DNA of 64,000 nt from Sphingobacterium sp. UBA4616 (GTDB lineage Bacteria > Bacteroidota > Bacteroidia > Sphingobacteriales > Sphingobacteriaceae): positions 1 to 64,000 of the forward strand of contig DGIS01000010.1 in the NCBI GenBank assembly GCA_002386525.1. Reading direction: 5' to 3'. Each line of letters opens with the position of its first letter. Position 1 is the first letter of the stretch. The notes beneath the pieces were generated by a model. The model ran no database searches, had not been told where the DNA came from, and saw nothing but the letters and a program-made list of their open reading frames with translations. Below, piece after piece: positions 62,806 through 64,000 of the stretch. The position numbers were made by a program, and so were the translations under genes.

Positions 62806-63516
62806 ATGAGACTGATCTTCCTTTTTTTCTTTTCAATTGCGCTCGCCTACGGACAGTCCGGAAGGGAGATGGCCGTAGGTTATGCCGACCGTTATGACAG
62901 CCTGCCGCAGGTACGCTTTCAGATCGCAGAAAAGCAGCTTTACGAACAGGCTCCCCCTGCTCCGAAAATGATATTTACCAATGCTTACGTTGAACAGGAC
63001 ACGCTGATCGTGCCGACGGCAAAGGGCCGCATATCGCTCAAGAAATATGACGACTCTCCCGATCAGGCCGATGGCTTTAGGGGCTGGCAGTACATGGGAT
63101 ATTATCCTAAGCTGCATATGCATGCACTGGTAAGCCATGATGTTTCTGAAAATCTCGGATTCAGCGATATGGTATTGCTTGATAGCACCACTTCCGACCG
63201 GTATGGGATCGTCTCTATCGGGGATGCCGCCGTGGAGCTGCCCATACCTTCGCCCGATGGGCGCCATCTTGCCTACTTTTACAACCTTGTCTATGACCGC
63301 AATAGCTGCTTTATAGGGCTTCTTGATCTAAGCTATGGCGATTCACAAAGAAGCATTTCAGAAAAGGCCAGTTTCCAGACCAAGGATTGGGCTGTCGAAG
63401 ATATCAGGTGGATGGACAATACTGCATTTATCGTAAAAGCCTACACGGTAATAGGCCAAGGCGCACTAAAATCAAAGCAGTATGCCTATTATCTAGCCAA
63501 GCTGGACCCTAATTAG
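62806..63516 (+). CDS. Exported protein of unknown function
   Basis: 236 residues. The signal MRLIFLFFFSIALAYG is followed by a beta-rich mature part with YADRYDSLPQVRF, YMGYYPKLHMHALVSHDVSENLGFSDMVLLDSTTSDRYGI and SFQTKDWAVEDIRWMDNTAFIVKAY. The repeated strand-turn pattern looks like a propeller or WD-like domain. One base after the previous gene, so co-transcribed. Confidence 0.6.
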   Translation: MRLIFLFFFSIALAYGQSGREMAVGYADRYDSLPQVRFQIAEKQLYEQAPPAPKMIFTNAYVEQDTLIVPTAKGRISLKKYDDSPDQADGFRGWQYMGYYPKLHMHALVSHDVSENLGFSDMVLLDSTTSDRYGIVSIGDAAVELPIPSPDGRHLAYFYNLVYDRNSCFIGLLDLSYGDSQRSISEKASFQTKDWAVEDIRWMDNTAFIVKAYTVIGQGALKSKQYAYYLAKLDPN

Positions 63517-63550
63517 AAAAAGAATAATTCGAGGATTAAAAAACAAGATT

Positions 63551-64000
63551 ATGATTTGCTTCAAGACCCAAAAATACCCAATCGTTTCATTAAGGATGAC
63601 TCATATGAGAGCTGTACACTTTGTGGGTTTTCTATCGGCTGTCCTCATGCTCTCGGGCTGCGCCTCGCTGAAGCAGCAAAAGCGGGACACCCAACAGCAA
63701 GTTTCAACGTTGAGCGCATTTGATGGCATCTACGTGAATCCCTTCAGCAAAAACGATGATGCTGAATTTTCCTCCCTCTGGAATCAGCTTATCCTAGCGG
63801 ATAAAATTGATACGCTTGACTTTAAAAAAGCAACAATCGCTCTCCGAGCAGTAGGAAATAACAAAATCAGGGCGACGTGGCTCGAGCATGGTATCGAAAA
63901 AAAGAGCATCGAGCTACAAGGGAGGCTTAAAGATAATTATTTTGTCTCCCGACATAAACGCTCCGTAATCCCTATTCCATTGATATACGGGCAGATAAAA
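63551..64000 (+). CDS. Lipoprotein, partial at window edge
   Basis: 150 codons remain open to the right edge. From the ATG at 63605 the signal MRAVHFVGFLSAVLMLSGCASL ends in a lipobox; an earlier in-frame ATG at 63551 adds 18 residues. The mature part is polar with no recognised domain. Third gene of the run begun at 61623; the stop is outside the window. Confidence 0.6.
   Translation, partial: MICFKTQKYPIVSLRMTHMRAVHFVGFLSAVLMLSGCASLKQQKRDTQQQVSTLSAFDGIYVNPFSKNDDAEFSSLWNQLILADKIDTLDFKKATIALRAVGNNKIRATWLEHGIEKKSIELQGRLKDNYFVSRHKRSVIPIPLIYGQIK

Noticed and set aside
1..64000. CRISPR arrays
   Set aside because: No regularly spaced 25-37 bp direct repeats were seen. The repeats found are inverted or single.

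Overview
The window is chromosomal DNA of a Bacteroidota bacterium, most likely Sphingobacterium or a close Sphingobacteriaceae relative. The sequence shows moderate to low G+C, almost no Shine-Dalgarno sequences, and TAnnTTTG-type -7 boxes. It carries a SusC/SusD pair with a thioredoxin-like partner, a fimbrillin-like lipoprotein, bacillithiol deacetylase BshB1, an NADP-type glutamate dehydrogenase, MutS2 and several Bacteroidota-only lipoprotein families. The genus is inference; the phylum is secure.

Layout. 1-8000 is an accessory, decayed stretch. It holds scraps of IS21-, IS256- and IS3-family transposases, two tandem paralogous membrane proteins with LuxR-like C-termini, a small protein plus a fimbrillin-like lipoprotein, an outer-membrane beta-barrel gene cut in half, and a frameshifted tyrosine integrase abutting it close to a tRNA-Ser gene. 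8300-42600 is ordinary housekeeping: tcdA, a TatD-like hydrolase, pabB, purA, fur and a rel/spoT gene; a glutathione peroxidase-like gene and bshB1; the pstSCAB phosphate transporter; a complete assimilatory sulfate module (siroheme sulfite reductase with a HEPN tail, siroheme synthesis, APS reductase, CysD, CysN); gdhA; mutS2; a YggS protein; aspartate kinase; and small lipoproteins and cytochrome genes.

42600-48800 is accessory again: a four-gene module (DUF6266, DUF5675, two tiny membrane proteins) resembling a phage lysis cassette, structured G+C-rich intergenic DNA, a helix-turn-helix protein, a membrane-tethered LytTR-like regulator and an AraC regulator. 48500-54750 is a SusC/SusD/TlpA-like uptake locus facing a small cysteine-containing peptide gene.

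54750-57970 is a recombination scar: a long imperfect palindrome, an HTH protein, IS256 and IS66 fragments, and the C-terminal stump of a DnaE-type polymerase. Immediately downstream, 57984-61290 is a tight five-gene operon: a RipA-like membrane protein, a HEPN-like protein with R-x4-H, a divergent class III nucleotide-cyclase homologue, a UPF0489 arginase-fold protein, and a small Cys/His/Asp transglutaminase- or protease-like protein. Its gene content and position suggest a nucleotide-signalled defence or stress system, and it is the best candidate in the window for something undescribed. The final 2.4 kb is a run of unrecognised membrane, periplasmic and lipoprotein genes that continues past the right edge.
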